DNA of 64,000 bases. Origin: an uncultured Opitutia bacterium (lineage in GTDB: Bacteria > Verrucomicrobiota > Verrucomicrobiia > Opitutales > Opitutaceae). The DNA is taken from the NCBI GenBank assembly GCA_903896015.1, contig CAITWF010000027.1, forward strand, positions 84,343 through 148,342, written 5' to 3'. The notes under the pieces were generated by a model. The model did no database searches. It was not told the origin of the DNA and saw nothing but the letters and a program-made list of their open reading frames with translations. Of this stretch, positions 62,957 through 64,000 are shown in pieces (the stretch's first letter is position 1; the number at the start of each line of letters is the position of its first letter). The translations under genes and the position numbers were made by a program.

Positions 62957-64000
62957 TTGAAAAACAAACCCTCTGCCGCCTGGTCGGCCGCCAAGTCCGA
63001 AGAGCATTACGGCTTCAAACGCTGGGGCTCCGGGCATCTCTCGGTCGATGACGAGGGCTTCGTCAAGGTGCAGCCGCTGACTGATGGCCGCGGCATCCGT
63101 GTGCTCGACGTCATCAACGAGGCCCTTGGCATGAGCCTCAAGGCCCCGATGGTTATCCGGTTTCAGGACCTGCTCCGCCACCGCGTCGTCCAGCTCAACC
63201 AGGTTTTTCTCAAAGCAATCAAGGAAGAAGGCTACAAGGGCGAGTATCGAGGCGTCTTCCCCAACAAGGTCAACCAGCTCCGCGAGGTCGTCGATGAAAT
63301 CGTGGCCGCCGGCAAAGAGTTCAACTTCGGACTGGAAGCCGGCTCGAAGCCCGAACTCATGATTGCGCTCGCGATGCACGAAGGCACCCAGCGCCTCATC
63401 ATCTGCAACGGCTACAAGGACCACGACTACATCCGGCTAGCCCTCCTCGGCCGCAAGCTCGGAAAGAAAATCATTATCGTCGTCGAACAGCTGTCCGAAA
63501 TCGACGACATCATCCGCCTGTCCGCTGAGACGGGCGTGAAGCCCATGATCGGTTTCCGTGCCAAGCTGCAGACGCGCGGCGAGGGGCGGTGGGCGACCTC
63601 CACCGGCGACAACGCCAAGTTCGGCCTCAACACCGCGGAAATTCTTTTCGCCTGCGAAAAGCTCCGCGCTGCCAAGCTCACGTCCACGCTACGCCTCGTG
63701 CATTTCCACATCGGCTCGCAGGTGCCTAACATCCTCACGATCAAGAACGCCGTCGTCGAAGCGACGCGGTTCTACTGCCAACTCGCGAAGATGGGTTTCC
63801 CGATGGGCTACCTTGATGTCGGCGGCGGCCTCGGCATCGACTACGACGGCTCGCGCACGAACTTCGAGTCGTCGATGAACTACTCGATGGAGGAATACGC
63901 GCGCGACGTCGTCTTCAACATCCGCGAAATCTGCACGTCGTCCGGCGTCGCCGTGCCCGATATTGTAAGTGAGTCGGGCCGGGCCGTCGTTGCGCAGCAC
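62957..64000 (+). CDS. speA: Biosynthetic arginine decarboxylase, C terminus cut by window edge
   Basis: Makes agmatine from arginine for polyamine synthesis. 348 codons visible of about 630. The opening EEHYGFKRWGSGHLSVDDEG matches SpeA, and PLP-binding segments follow: VFPNKVNQ (the lysine; relatives usually read PIKVNQ), LVHFHIGSQ, LDVGGGLGIDYDG and SESGRAVV. The frame has no ATG before the conserved region and a TAA at 62933, so a TTG start at 62957 is inferred. No good ribosome binding site is visible. Confidence 0.92.
   Translation, partial: MKNKPSAAWSAAKSEEHYGFKRWGSGHLSVDDEGFVKVQPLTDGRGIRVLDVINEALGMSLKAPMVIRFQDLLRHRVVQLNQVFLKAIKEEGYKGEYRGVFPNKVNQLREVVDEIVAAGKEFNFGLEAGSKPELMIALAMHEGTQRLIICNGYKDHDYIRLALLGRKLGKKIIIVVEQLSEIDDIIRLSAETGVKPMIGFRAKLQTRGEGRWATSTGDNAKFGLNTAEILFACEKLRAAKLTSTLRLVHFHIGSQVPNILTIKNAVVEATRFYCQLAKMGFPMGYLDVGGGLGIDYDGSRTNFESSMNYSMEEYARDVVFNIREICTSSGVAVPDIVSESGRAVVAQH

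Overview
The window is a GC-rich (clearly above 60 % by eye), densely packed chromosomal segment. Several traits point to Verrucomicrobiota, most likely the Opitutaceae: a fused SecDF, a TIGR03067-type secreted protein, a DUF6172-type protein, Tat-exported Gfo/Idh/MocA and sugar-isomerase enzymes, a eukaryote-like UDP-sugar pyrophosphorylase, a DUF3516-type Ski2-like helicase and a partial menaquinone branch. This placement is inferred from protein content; there is no rRNA here to prove it. I see no tRNA, rRNA, CRISPR array, prophage or complete insertion sequence.

Layout. 1-9.3 kb: a partial Gfo/Idh enzyme, a small CxxC membrane protein, lolD-lolC/E, lysS, a TMEM175-type channel gene broken by two in-frame stops, a TMTC-like TPR membrane protein, lipA, a low-GC patch with an IS3-like remnant, and the small partner of a GMC dehydrogenase. 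9.3-19.7 kb: the GMC flavoprotein, phosphohexomutase and UDP-sugar pyrophosphorylase, ftsB, an ExeA-like ATPase with a GspB-like partner, a polyprenyl-phosphate sugar transferase and polX. 19.7-26.2 kb: a DHNA-CoA-type thioesterase, a cupin, menE and menC, then a chemoreceptor and guaB. 26.2-41.3 kb: a carbohydrate-oriented stretch (TIM-barrel isomerase, CE1-type esterase, GH28, beta-helix protein, Gfo/Idh) mixed with a helicase, a lone flagellin, a PsiD-like decarboxylase and a glutathione peroxidase. 41.3-54.2 kb: housekeeping (divergent purA, folC, accD, broken comF, truA, ruvX, moeB), an aminotransferase, a Lys/Ala-rich HTH protein, an SDR/RbsD pair and an HTH-MBL fusion. 54.2-64 kb: a frameshifted crystallin/DUF4214 gene, a hybrid histidine kinase, recJ, secDF, yajC and the start of speA.

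Four points stand out. First, a bipartite palindromic repeat with covarying stems occurs twice: once between recJ and secDF and once in frame inside the helicase coding sequence. A second, AT-rich repeat lies in front of the thioesterase gene and also inside menE. This resembles the protein-invading palindromic elements known from Rickettsia. Second, AccD lacks all four zinc-finger cysteines. Third, several genes are cleanly broken while the rest of the reading frame remains recognisable (TMEM175-like, comF, crystallin/DUF4214). Fourth, short GGCGTCAG hairpins recur between genes.
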